Below, piece by piece: positions 42,610 through 54,211 of a DNA stretch of 64,000 nucleotides. The DNA lies in NCBI RefSeq assembly GCF_000327385.1, contig NW_008708133.1, forward strand, positions 1,080,567 to 1,144,566. Reading direction: 5' to 3'. The first letter of the stretch is position 1, and every line of letters starts with the position of its first letter. The notes beneath the pieces are model-generated. The model was given only the letters and a program-made list of their open reading frames with translations, searched no databases and was not told the origin of the DNA. Both the position numbers and the translations under genes were made by a program. The stretch is from Lottia gigantea. Lineage: Eukaryota > Mollusca > Gastropoda > Lottiidae.

Positions 42610-43328
42610 TACAGTTGTGTATATAAGGATTCAACACCGAATTTCGTCAAAGTTAAAAAGAGTTTCCTCAGATATTCTACAAAATAATTAAAATTGGATT
42701 GTTTCGATTTTCTTTATGAATCCTTCACTTTGACCCATATTTCATGAGCAACTCCGCAACGGCGGCAGAATGCGTCACCTATTTTCGTGTACACTGTTCG
42801 ATCTCTAAATAAGTCTAGTTATCTTTAATATCAATTCATTATAACTAGTGACAATTCCTTCAAAGAACCACTACCGGTATTTTAAAAAAAAATAGTGACT
42901 GACAAAATAAGATACGTAGCGTCATTTATTGCTAAAAGTCACTGAAACAACATAAGAATATGGTCCACTTTGTGTTCCATAAAAATTTTCTGCTGACACG
43001 GAATCCGCTAGTTGATCACGCGACTTCATTCGTTGGACTACATTCTAGCAGACGACACTTGGAATTCCGATTACCGCTTGGGATTATAAGGAAATTCTGC
43101 CGATAAAGAATGGTAACGTTTGGTAATAAGTGAAATCCGCCATTTTGTATTTGTCAAAGTATACATTAATACATTTTACCTTACTTGAAACTACTGGATT
43201 CATTCTACTAGCCGATATTGTAGAGATAACCCATGCGGAGGTCACGCGAGGTCGCACATGTAAATTATTAATCATTTCCGGAAATGCACGAAAAATAGGT
43301 TAGCACGAAATTAGGTTACTTGACTGTA
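42610..43328 (+). mobile_element. Tc1/mariner-like MITE copy
   Basis: Left end worn (TACAGTTGTGTATATAAGGA), then ATTCAACACCGAATTTCGTC. The interior is closely similar to 902-1663. Right end TTAGGTTACTTGACTGTA. It is directly followed by an inverted hairpin-ended repeat. Confidence 0.8.
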
Positions 43329-43330
43329 TA

Positions 43331-43660
43331 TAACAAGATAGCTTGCCAGGCAAGGTAATTTACCCCCCCTGGCAGCCTTGATTTTGAAAAAAATATTTAG
43401 CAGTACAGTAACAATCACCAGTATGAAATATTCAACCTTCAGTCAAAATCCTTTCGTCAAAATCCGTCAAGAATTGTGCCTTCTATAGTGTTTACGAGCT
43501 AAAAATTGAACGCGTTTTCAAAAACGAACACTCATACCAAGTTTTGTCAAAATACGTCAAGAATTGTGTCTTGTAGAGTGTCTACGAGCAATTGTGGACG
43601 GACCGACGGACGGACATGGGTGACGGCAATATACGCCCCCATTTCATGTGGGCGTTTAAA
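43331..43660 (-). repeat. Hairpin-ended repeat, subfamily C, inverted and short
   Basis: Starts AAGATAGCTTGCCAGGCAAG, which contains the near-perfect hairpin CTTGCCAGGCAAG, and ends with GACGGCAATATACGCCCCCA and TTTCATGTGGGCG. Only about one and a half internal units. Confidence 0.85.
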
Positions 43661-45066
43661 AAGCATCTAAACTAAGTCTTATCCATAACTTAGAGTCAGT
43701 TCCATCAGTCCTTAGTTGTAAGCCTTTTAACTTCATCCTTCTATATAATATAAGAATGCTCCATTAATACATATCGTTGTTGTTCAAGCAATGGTCACTT
43801 GGAAAATGAATATTTTTTTTGTGACAAAAATCAAGAATTAAATCTTAAACTGAGAGATTAAAATTGATATTTGAGTAGCCTAATACTAATTTTATATAAT
43901 TCTACTTTTCCTGCAAAAACAATTCATCTGTCATTTGATACCAACCTACAGGAGATAAGAATGCTAGTTATCAATACATGGTTCTCATATAACCCTGGAC
44001 TCAATTAATTGTTAATAACATTGTAAAAGATCAAAAGACCAGAATAGACCGTTTTCTGGGTTTGTTGGTGGGACTGTTCTGTGATATTTTTGCATGAATT
44101 AAAGCCTGGACCCTCCACAAGTGATCCACCTCGAACGCGCAGTTTTCGTGCCTATTAATAAAACAAATATACAAAAAAAAAGTGCTAAGTTAAATATTTT
44201 TATATGTTGAATTATTCATATTAACACACAATCAAGAAATGAATGATTTTTTACGATACTTAAAATGACACACGTGACTAAATAAATATGTGCCGGACCA
44301 AATGAAACAATTTTGTAATTTCTGATGATATGATTCATCATTCTTAAGCATTTTAAAATGATCCAAAATTTTTAAAGGTGATACTATATGAAAGAAACAT
44401 GCAATGTTTTGTTGATATGTGGGAAGCAGTAATAATTTATTTACCAATTAGCGTGTGTCAGTTTATATAAAAACAGAAAAAATGTAATACTCATGCATAA
44501 ATAACAAATACATTTCACGGAATATTAGTTTGAAGAGTAAAAAGCACCATTTCATAGTTTGAAGAAAATAGGACAAAGAAAAGGGATTACAAACAATAGT
44601 CAAAACGATGGTACATTAACATTTTTAACTGCAAGAACATAATAAACAAACTTTTCAGTAATATCACTTTTACAAACCTTATCAAAACGATTCGATTATG
44701 TTACTTTTTATTGATAATCTGGTAGGAATACAGATCTAGATGTTTCGTGGTTTTTCTGCATGTCACTACACATCATCGATCTGACAAAATTCTTCGCTGA
44801 ATCATGTTCAGTAGCATTCTTGCAAAATAACATTGGTCAGATCATGGATAGGAAGTGAAGTAGCACACAGAATAGAAAACAAGAAACGATACGCCCAAAT
44901 TTGCATATTGATAAAATTGCATAAAAATAACCGAAAAAAGCATACTTCAGATGAATTCAGAACTGTACATCGTAACTAAACAAGAATAAAAAATAAAGTT
45001 TTTAACATGCAGTTCTTATCACATCATGTTTAAATATCACATTTTGAACTATGAAATAAAGAGCAT
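43661..45066. other. 3' flank of the minus-strand gene, no other feature seen
   Basis: AT-rich. A TTTATT on the plus strand near 44707 would be an AATAAA for the minus-strand gene ending at 45067, but this is weak. No other open frame is convincing. Confidence 0.4.
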
Positions 45067-46315
45067 TCATTTTTTGTTAATTCGTTTTTCTTGAAAATGA
45101 TAGAACACTTCCTTGATGATTTCATGCGACGATTTGGACTTCCAAAATTCTCTCAGATCATAAGGCTGTATCATTTGGCGATCTTTCTGGAGAAACTCTA
45201 AGGCATTGAGATTAATACTAGGGAAATTGCGATTCATCCAATGGATAAACTTTGAGGTTGGAAAATTGACCGGCTTTTGAAGGACTTCCATATAATAGAA
45301 ATCATCGCATGCAAAAATATTACCCGGCATTGTGAAAGATTTTGACATCTCTGTTATATCTTCATTCTCTGCTATCAAATAATCTATATACCACGATATT
45401 ATATGCTTTGGTTGCAGGGTATGGACATTAGAAGATATCTGATAGTTTTCAAATGTTCTATTCTCAGAAGGCTTCTCCATGACACAAACTTTCGCTGGTG
45501 GCTCACAAAGGTCACCATCGCCACTGGCATAAGTAATTTGATTGTCATAAAAAGACGGATTTCCCTTCAGTTTCATAGTCATCAGTTCTCTGTTGTTGGT
45601 TCTTTCAACAGAATCCTGTGTTCCACGACGTTTGTAAATCCTCATACTTCGACTTCTAGTAGCTCTCATGTTGGTGCTGCTAGATTGGGATGAGATTGAA
45701 TCTTGGGATTCTGAGTCTTCAGAAAAATGATCCTCGTTATAGACATGCGACAGATTCTTTGCTGCAATGCTGGTTTCAGATTCAGCCTGGTGTGTTGATG
45801 CATTGCCATTTCTGTTTAAATGCATTAGATTTAGATCTTGGTTCTCCAGTCCTTCTGCATATCGATCTGTATGAGTAATAACTGCTTGGTGTTCATTGTA
45901 AACAGGATTAGTCTTAACCTCAACAGGTGCGCTGGTATTCTGTGGTGTATTCAAAATGTTTGTCTGCTCGACAAGAACTCTCTGATTAGATGGAATGCTA
46001 CCGAAACTGGCATAAAAAGGTTGCTGCGTATGAGAATCAGTAACGACGCAATACTCTCTTTGTAGATTTTGATTGTTACCAACGTAAGTCTGCATTGAAT
46101 TTGGAACCCAGTGAGCGCTAGGGGAGTAGATGCTTGAATTAAAACTGTAATTAGGTTGTGTATAGAAATTGACTTGGGAATCTAAGTGGCTATAGTTAGA
46201 ATCATAGGAATTCTCTATATTATTATTTGCGTTGGTATTATAGTCGACCTGGCCATGTGTATGAAGTTGTTGTGGATAATACATTTGGCTGGCATTCGTG
46301 GTTGGACTTTGGGGT
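45067..46315 (-). CDS. Terminal exon of an unrecognised gene (about 415 residues)
   Basis: An open exon of 1,249 bases on the minus strand. Reading from its acceptor (TTTTTTCAG, just above 46315), the frame is open before the first ATG at 46284, so coding may continue from an upstream exon that I could not find. The first 280 residues are low complexity, rich in Asn, Gln, Ser and Tyr (MYYPQQLHTHGQVDY), with a basic patch ATRSRSMRIYKRRG. The last roughly 110 residues look folded: HIISWYIDYLIAENEDITEM, FTMPGNIFACDDFYYMEVLQ, TSKFIHWMNRNFPSINL. The W, F-x-M-x-G and D-F spacing vaguely recalls a pointed/SAM domain of ETS factors, but I cannot confirm it and no ETS domain follows. It is probably a nuclear regulator or an orphan lineage gene. 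Confidence 0.7.
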
Positions 46316-46388
46316 CTGAAAAAAAGAAGATAAGAATGTAGAATCTCTATCTTTGACTATCAATAAGTTTTGGATCCAAATCTAATAT
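46316..46388. other. Intron start upstream of the minus-strand exon
   Basis: Contains the polypyrimidine tract (read on the minus strand) of the acceptor and then runs into a MITE. Confidence 0.5.
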
Positions 46389-47210
46389 TACAGTGGTGTA
46401 ACCTATTTTCGTGGATATAAGGATTCAACACCGAATTTCGTCAAAGTTAAAAAAAAAAAAAAAAATTTTATGTCCTAGATGTCTCCTCATGTTTTTCTAA
46501 AAAATAATTAAAATTGGTTTATTTCGATTTTCTTTATGAATCCTTCACTTTAACCCATATTTCATGAGCAACCAACTCGGCAACAGCTGTAACACGCGTC
46601 ACCTATTTTCGTGTACAATGTTTGGTCTATAAATAAGTCGAGAAAAACACGTTGTATGGATAACGGGTGATATAATTAACTTCTCTTAGTATTTATCTTT
46701 AATATCAATTCATTATAACTAGTGACAATTCCTTCAAAGAACCACGATTTAAAAAAAAATAGTGACTGACATAATAAGATACGTAGCGTCATTTATTGCT
46801 AAAAGTCACTGAAAGAACATAAGAATATGGTCCACTTTGTGTTCCATAGAAATTTTCTGCTGACACGGAATCCGCTAGTTGATCACGTGACTTCATTCGT
46901 TAGACTACATTCTAGCAGACGACACCTGGAATTCCGATTACCGCTTGTGATTATTAGGAAATTCGGCCGATAAAAAATGGTGACGTTTGGTACCGTAATA
47001 ACTGAAATCCGCCATTTTGTATTTGTCAAAGTATACATTAATACATTTTACCTTGCTTGAAATTACTGGATTCATTCTACTAGCTGATATTGTACAGAAA
47101 ACCCATGTTTATCAAAAAAAACTAATGCGGAGGTCGCTCATGTAAATTATTAATCATTTCCGGAAGTCCACGAATAATAGGTTTCCACGAAATTAGGTTA
47201 CTTGACTGTA
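46389..47210 (+). mobile_element. Tc1/mariner-like MITE, complete copy
   Basis: The best-preserved copy: left end TACAGTGGTGTAACCTATTT, right end TTAGGTTACTTGACTGTA. The two ends are imperfect inverted repeats of about 24 bases (shared GTAACCTA and TTTCGTGG). Length 822 bases, no coding capacity. It carries an extra stretch (AAAACACGTTGTATGGATAA) that is absent from the copies at 902 and 42610 but present in 53112. Confidence 0.85.
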
Positions 47211-48310
47211 CATGTAACTAATAGACCTGGAAGTGGGCCCATATTTCTCGTGTCATGTCCTGTCAAATAAATACGAATTTTGTGGTTTTTTATAGTCTAG
47301 AGGGGGTGGGGTGAGCAAAATTCTGGTAGATTTAGTAGTATAATGTTCTATATAAGGTAGGATATGACAGACTAATAGACTCTAGGCGTAGCCTGGGCCT
47401 AAAATGAGGTTCTGAAGAAAATAAGTGTGAAATGTTGAAGAAATGACACATTGACAGACAATTCATGCTCTTGGAAAAATAAACTCGGTCGTGACATTGA
47501 CAAGTTCAGTTCTGTCAATAATTCATAAAGGCTAGTGCTGTTTCTCCTTCACTCTCTAAGACTAGGCTTGTTCATATTTCATGACTATGGTGAGATGGTC
47601 CCCCAACCCTTCCCTTCTCTAGGCCAGGCCTACTAGAAATCTATACATGCCAAACTAGAGTCTACTGTAAAATTGATTTGAAACTATAAATCGTCTCAGA
47701 ATTATGTTTTCCCACACTTTATCATTGAATAAAGCCGATTTTTTTCATTTAATAATATAATTTTCTGTTTCCCAACTTACTCTATCTTGAACATAATACT
47801 AATAGTAATAGGCTAATTAATGTTCTCTTTGTTGTCTGCTGATAGTGCTGCATTGTGGGAACTATCTCGCGCCATAGAGTGGCCTCCCTTTCAGGCAAAT
47901 AAAAATGTCCAAAGGCATTCGCCTTTGAATAGTAGCCTTTTTAATGCGTTAGTAAAAATATATCTAATCATCCAATGAGTATGAACAACGACTTTGTCGA
48001 GATTACCGTACGAAATACGGGTCTGGGTGATATTGATAATTAGACGCTAAGAAACGTTTCCTGATATTGACCGTTTAACACACTTGAGATACAATATACC
48101 TATATAATTTCATGCGAATCCAATTTCATGCATCTCCAAAAATGATAAATAAATACATGTGCGACATCGCTTGACCTCATCATTTGCATGTTTTGATAAA
48201 CATCTCTATCTCTACAACGTCAACATACTAAATTTTTCCTATCGTTTCAAAGCAATGTAAAATCTATTATCTATTTCTAACATTATATAAGATAGTGGAC
48301 CACAGCCATA
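47211..48310. other. Intergenic or intronic sequence, no feature supported
   Basis: Unique-looking AT-rich sequence. On the minus strand an ATG near 47878 opens a short frame (MARDSSHNAALSADN) that ends after 20 codons. I find no donor linking it to the exon at 46315. Confidence 0.35.
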
Positions 48311-49023
48311 TACGCCCACCACGGCATGCGGATGGTAAAAACGAAATATCCATTTTAAGTTTCATCAAAATCCGTTGAAAACTAAGAGAGTAGTAGCATA
48401 TTCAAGATTTTGGGGCAAGGGCAATAACTCTGCTTCTAAAGATTGAAAATAGCCCAAATTCGAACTTGATCTTCGTTTTATGAATATGTATACACATACC
48501 GAATTTCATTTGATTCCATCAAAAAATCTAGTTTTCAGAGCGTTTACAAGCAAATGTTGGCGGACCGACGGACCTTCGTTTCATGAATATGTATGCAAAT
48601 ACCGAATTTCATTTGATTCCTTTTTAGAGTGTTTACGAGAAATTGATGTTGATATGAACACTTACTGTATAGAGGTTAAAGGGCGATAACTCATCAAAAC
48701 TGACGTAAGAGACCTTCCTCAAACCTTTCGATTTAGGTCCAATAACATCCATTTTAAGTTTCATCAAAATCCGTTGAAAACTAAGGGAGTAATAGCATAT
48801 TCAAGATTTTGGGGCAAGGGCAATAACTCTGCTTCTAATGGTCGAAAATAGCTCACATTCGAATTTGAAATTCGTTTTATGAATATGTATATACATATAC
48901 CGAATTTCATTTGATTCCATCAAAAAATCTAGTTTTTAGAGCGTTTACAAGCAAATGTTGACTGACGGACGGGCGGGGGTGCCGACAATATACGCCCACA
49001 TAGAGAGATGTGGGCGTATAAAA
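48311..49023 (-). repeat. Hairpin-ended repeat relative, inverted
   Basis: Ends with ACAATATACGCCCACATAGA and GAGATGTGGGCGTATAAAAA. Inside, a roughly 400-base segment (TTTCATCAAAATCCGTTGAA, TTCAAGATTTTGGGGCAAGG, CAATAACTCTGCTTCTAA) occurs twice, at about 48360 and 48758. It is more diverged from the other copies and may be a separate subfamily. Confidence 0.72.
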
Positions 49024-49556
49024 ATGGCGGATTTCAATTATTCGTCATAATCCCAAGCTGTAACCGGAATTCCAAGTGTTGTCTGCAAGAACATATTCCA
49101 TTTAACAGAGTCACGTGACAAGCTAGCGGCTTCCATGTCAGAAAAATTCTATGGAACACAATGTGGGCCATATTCTTATGTTGTTTCAATGAATTTTAGC
49201 AATAAATTCCTCTTTACATTTTACTTATCCCTTTTTGACAGTCGTTATTTTTTTTTAAATCATTGTTCTTTGAAGGAATTGTCATTAGTTATAATGAATT
49301 GATATTAAAGATAAATAGTAAGAAATGATAAATATACCACTGGGTATCCATTCAACGTGTTTTTCTCGACTAATTTATTGATCAAACATTTACACGAAAA
49401 TAGTTGACACATTTTGCAGGCGTTGTCGAGTTTGTTACTCATGAAATATGTGTCAACGTGAGGAATTCATAAAGAAAATCAAAACAACAAACCAATTTAA
49501 TTCTTTTATAGAATATCTAAAAACAAATTCCGTTTTCAATTTTGACAAAATTCATT
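49024..49556 (-). mobile_element. Tc1/mariner-like MITE, truncated, inverted
   Basis: Reverse complement of the MITE interior (GGCGGATTTCAATTATTCG up to GTTTTCAATTTTGACAAAAT). Both termini are missing. The left edge abuts the end of the preceding repeat (TGGGCGTATAAAA). Confidence 0.75.
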
Positions 49557-52264
49557 TGTAAGGGGGTCTTAACAAGTCATCTTTAAATATCAATTCCATA
49601 TCATACACCACATAAAGTGTGATGTTTCATATTTTAAATTTAATCAAATATTGGAAGCACTTTTATTTATATAATATTACAACTTCCGAGCCCTAGGCTA
49701 CAGAGATCAAAACCGTTTGTCATAAAAAAAAATCATAAAACATGATAAAGCTAATATAAAGAGATTAAGTTACAAATATAAAACTTCATACATTCAATGA
49801 TTATAAAACAAAATCAACTTGTTCAGAACATTTGTCATCAGAATGAAAAACAAAAGTATTTAAAGGGATGTAGTTCAAAATATTAGTCATACCAGCTGAT
49901 GAACCTTTTTATGTTTTTATATGTATTATTCAGGATTATAAATTGATTACAATAAAAAATCATTAGACAGTCATCATTTCCAAAATAATCTCACATGCCA
50001 AAATCAGATTGGTAATATCTGCTTCTTAGAATGATAACAACATTGGACTGATTAAAGTTCATTTTTTTTTATTTTGTCCCTTTTCACACCTTTTTAAAGG
50101 TAATTGTAACATAATTAAAATGCTTCAAAATAATTGCAAAACTGTTCATCAACAAGCACTCAAATATCTAAAGCTTACAGAACCAATGTACAAATAAATA
50201 CTGAACAATGCCGAGGACAACACGTAAATGAAACCCAACAAGTTAAAGATCACCATAGTTTTATATTGCTCCAAAATAATATTAAATATACATAAAAAGT
50301 TATTGAAACATAAAATAAGAATTTCTACCATAAATGCCCTCTGATATATAGTTATATTGGACAGATTTCATGCCTTAGATTATGACACTATCCAACCTAT
50401 TTTCTATATAACTATCAGAGACAATATAACAAGTTCTCATAGAATCTAGCATTTCGTTTACATGTTAAAATGTCAAAACAGAAAACTGGGTAGTACAATA
50501 AAGCTGTTCTGCTGAACATTGTGATGAGACCAAGTCAATTAGATGTGAGTCAAAGGTCTTCATATAAAACATAGCTATATGGTATTTCACTTAAGTTAAA
50601 TTAATTTGGGACAGAATCGCAATTTCTGGGTGTTGATTTGGGTATTATAATATATATAAATAGTGTTCAGCAGTATTAGAAATATCTAAAATTGCATAAT
50701 TCTAATAATACCCCGAACTAGGAGCTTCACTTTCTATTTTTATATAGAAAAGTCTTTTTAATTTTAACTTTCAAACTGGGATAATTCTGGACAATGGCGA
50801 ACCTGTCCCTTCAAATGGATTCAAATGAGCCTTTGTACCAGAAACATTTACAGCTTCATTTTGCTCTGTTCTGTATTCCAATGTCAGAAACCTTATTAAA
50901 ACATATGACAACATAATTTGGTAAACTTCAGGAAATAATGAATGTTTAAAGTCAAATCCCTAAGAGACCCTGGAAGACAAAAGGCTTGAAAAAAATTCAC
51001 ATTAAACCAATGAAGATGATATGTTAATAAATTGTTGATCTACATGATATTATTATCCAAAAGTGGAAGAAAACCAGAGCCACTTGATCATAAACACCTC
51101 ATAAGCCCTTATTAGGCTCATAAGAAATCACAAATTGTCACAAATACTGCTTTCAGCTCCTACTAGTAAAAACTATTACATTTTAAGTGCCATGGGTATT
51201 GGTTTCAAAGCTTAGTTCAGCAAACCTATCTTGACTCAAGCAGACCATACATATATTCAGTATAGGCTATCATATGATAATAAATACTTTTCACAAATAT
51301 ATACAGGAATGTTCTTAATACAGATATATACATATTATATATTCATCATTATTACCACAAAATACTAAACCATTATAATACAACAATCTTCATTATACCA
51401 TATATATTCATTGATTTAATCTACAATTTACTTTGTGTAACTTAAATTTGATCACATGAAGCATCATTTCATTAATTGTAAAGAAAAATAGTAAACACAT
51501 TTCACATTTCAAACAATAAGTATATACTTTAAAAGATGTTGAAACATATTTGAAAATATAACCCAAACAAAGACACATTACTAATCAATAGAAATGGGGT
51601 CCAACACAAAAACATCAAATATCATTTTTTGTTACCCTATAAATATGTGCTCGTTATTCACTTAATTCTCTATTTTTCATGACCTATACTGGATAAGAGT
51701 TGAACTATAACATTAAGTAAGGTTTGTAAGTATTTCACAGAAAGATAAACAATCTAAGTTTATAAAAACAATATAGTTCATATTTTGATATGAACTGGAC
51801 AAGTAACTACACTTATATATATCTAAACAGTGAACTATAATTCACATCGCTAGTGACCAACCAAAGTATCTCAACAAATATTTTGTTTCCAATTAGTTTT
51901 CAATAATTGTGTGTGTGAATTCATTGATTATAACATTCTCTTGAAACCTTATAAAATCAAAACATTGCTCTATCTTGATAATGTTATCATCTTTTAAAGT
52001 TATCTAAATAGTTAATGTTATATAAATATTAAAACAGAACCTTAAAAAAACATGTTGTTTCAATTTAATTTACAGAACATGTATCTGTTTGAATTGAAAA
52101 TTAGTCAGCAGCTACATAACTTTAAAATATGCAATTCTTTCAAGAGTTTATGTGTCAAAAATAAAAGAGACAATGTATGGAACACATATGACAAGTGTTT
52201 CTCATATCATATTAGTTTAAGGAATGTCATGATATTGTTAAAAAAAAATCCACTAAGACCACGG
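49557..52264. other. 3' untranslated region and flank of the RAB43-type gene, otherwise empty
   Basis: About 2.7 kb, strongly AT-rich, without convincing open frames. Part is probably the 3' untranslated region of the minus-strand Rab gene, but I could not choose a polyadenylation site. Confidence 0.4.
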
Positions 52265-52378
52265 CTATCCACAACATCCTCCTGATTTCCCACTGACTGA
52301 ATGTGAATTTAAATCTATTCTTGCATCATCTGAACTTGTCATCATACCTGCATCTCCACCATATTTTTTCTTCAACTC
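52265..52378 (-). CDS. RAB43: RAB43-type exon 4
   Basis: Acceptor GTCTTTTAG. Reads [19 protein letters not shown], then [11 protein letters not shown] and TAG. The hypervariable tail ends with the prenylation cysteines. Confidence 0.92.
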   Translation of the reverse strand, partial: ELKKKYGGDAGMMTSSDDARIDLNSHSVSGKSGGCCG

Positions 52379-54139
52379 CTAAAAGACAAATATCACAAAA
52401 CTATACATAAATTAGATGATACAATATAGGCGCTTGGCTAGCTCCCTGGGCAACATTAGTCTGAAAACAGTTGAATAATAATGGATTACCTGAGCCATTT
52501 TCAGAAAGGCATCATCAACATTTGTATTTTCTTTGGCGCTTGTCTCTTCAGATCCAATCATTCTATGGTGCTGGGCAAAAGCCTTAGCTTCTTCTTGGCT
52601 GACTTCTCTCAAGGATTCTAAATCTCTCTTGTTTCCTACAATTTTAATATACATGATATTCAAATGCATCAAAAAAGCATGCTGACTCTTTCCAGTATCT
52701 CATAATAGGTGTCACCATTCCACATATCTATTTCAGATTTGAGCATGTTTTGCTGAACTGTTTCACAATAATATGTATTATATACATAATTTCATTTTAC
52801 TTATAATTAAGTAATGACTTAAGAAAATAGTAACCTTCTTCTTACCCACTAATAACTGAACAATATTACTGCCTGCATAGCGTTTAACATCTTCAATCCA
52901 TCTAGGTACACTGTTAAAGGTGGAACGTTTTGTTATATCATAGGCTATTATAACACCATTAGCACTACGATAGTAACTCTGTGTTATGGTACGGAAGCGT
53001 TCCTGTCCAGCAGTATCCCATATTTGAAGCTAAAAATAAAATTTTGAATGTTGTAAGCTGACAAACATAAAAAAAAGATAGCTTGCCGGGCAAGGTAACA
53101 TATGCCCACTGATGTTTCCTAAGACATTCTACAAAATAATTAAAATTGGTTTATTTCGATTTTCTTTATGAATCCTTCACTTTGACCCATATTTCATGTG
53201 TAACCAATTCGACAACGGCGGCAAAATACATCACCTATTTTCGTGTACAATGTTTGATTTATAAATAGGTTGAGAAAAACACGTTGTATGGATACGCAGT
53301 GGTATAATAAACTTCTCTTAGTATTTATCTTTAATATCAATTCATTATAACTAGTAACAATTCCCTCAAAAAAAAAAAATGATTTAGAAGAAAAAACAGT
53401 GACTGACAAAATAAGATACGTAGCATGATCTATTGATAAAAGTCATTGAAACAACATAAGAATATGGCCCGTTAGTTGATCACGTGTCTTCATTCGTTGG
53501 ACTACTTTCTAGCAGACGACACTTGGAATTTTGACTACCGCATGGGATTATAAGGAAATTCAGCCCATACAAAATGGTGACGTTTGGTAATAACTGAAAT
53601 CCACCATTTTGTATATTTGTCAAAGTATACATTAATACATTTTACCTTGCTTGAAACTACTGGATTTATTCTACTAGCTGATATTGTACAGAAAGCCCAT
53701 GTTTATCAAAACAAGCTAATGCAAGGTCGCTCATGTAAATTATTAAACATTTCCGGAAATCCACCAAAAATAGGTTACCACGAAATTAGGTTACTTGACT
53801 GCATATTGTTTCATTTAAGCAACAAAAATTATCTTTTGCCTCCCATTTTAAAATAAATTGTACGATTTTGTAGCCTTAATCATTGATATTCATTCAAATC
53901 AAATCAAATCAAATCAACACTTCCCGCAGAAGAAATCCTACCTTTACTAATTTACCATCAATATTTAATGTTTTCATGGTAAAATCAACTCCAATGGTGC
54001 TGCCATGTTTTTCTGTATAAGTTCCTGATTTGAATCTTTGCACAACGCAAGTTTTACCAACGGCTGCATCTCCAATTAACACTATCTTAAAAAGATAATC
54101 AAAGGCTTCATCAGGGTCCAAGGTGGATGTGTAGGACAT
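52265..54139 (-). CDS. RAB43: RAB43-type small GTPase, four exons, complete
   Basis: Predicted protein of 213 residues. All nucleotide-binding motifs are present: P-loop GDAAVGKT (residues 23-30), effector [13 protein letters not shown] (about 47-59), [10 protein letters not shown] (about 70-79), NKRD and [15 protein letters not shown]-like and SVPRWIEDV segments and [10 protein letters not shown] match RAB43 more closely than RAB19. The C-terminus GGCCG provides two cysteines for geranylgeranylation. RAB43 acts at the Golgi and in endosome-to-Golgi traffic. All three introns have GT-AG ends and consistent phases (0, 1, 0). The ATG is preceded by A-rich sequence and begins [18 protein letters not shown]. 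The gene looks intact. Confidence 0.93.
52490..52635 (-). CDS. RAB43: RAB43-type exon 3
   Basis: Completes the Gly codon and reads [39 protein letters not shown], ending MAQ before donor GTAATC. Contains the guanine-specificity motifs. Confidence 0.93.
52846..53029 (-). CDS. RAB43: RAB43-type exon 2
   Basis: Starts [20 protein letters not shown] after acceptor TTTTTAG and ends IVQLLV plus one base before donor GTAAGA. Contains switch II. Confidence 0.93.
53071..53111 (-). repeat. Right-end fragment of the hairpin-ended repeat in RAB43 intron 1
   Basis: AAGATAGCTTGCCGGGCAAG, then GTAACATATGCCCACTGA: the hairpin terminus only, directly joined to a MITE fragment. Confidence 0.8.
53112..53803 (+). 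mobile_element. Tc1/mariner-like MITE, 5' truncated, in RAB43 intron 1
   Basis: Starts inside the element (GTTTCCTAAGACATTCTACA) and runs to the right end TTAGGTTACTTGACTGCATA. The left terminus has been replaced by the hairpin fragment. It makes up most of the 912-base intron. Confidence 0.8.
53894..53917 (+). repeat. AAATC microsatellite near the RAB43 exon 1 donor
   Basis: About four to five tandem AAATC copies, 25-48 bases inside the intron from the exon 1 donor. Confidence 0.85.
53942..54139 (-). CDS. RAB43: RAB43-type exon 1
   Basis: 66 codons from [18 protein letters not shown] to NIDGKLVK, donor AAG|GTAGGA, phase 0. Contains the P-loop and switch I. Confidence 0.93.
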
Positions 54140-54205
54140 TTTTGCTTGTCAGAAATGAATAATCATTACAGAAACACCAATTTAAGGTGCTAAAAATAAA
54201 AATTC

Positions 54206-54211
54206 ACGTCA
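54206..54211 (-). promoter_or_regulatory. CRE half-site-like TGACGT upstream of RAB43
   Basis: GTGACGTG on the minus strand, about 67 bases upstream of the RAB43 start codon. It resembles the core bound by CREB/ATF factors. One six-base match is weak evidence on its own, but its position close to a start codon is plausible. Confidence 0.3.

Noticed and set aside
47810-47880. Minus-strand ATG (MARDSSHNAALSADN) as first exon of the gene ending at 45067
   Set aside because: The frame stops after 20 codons and no suitable donor joins it in phase to the exon at 46315.
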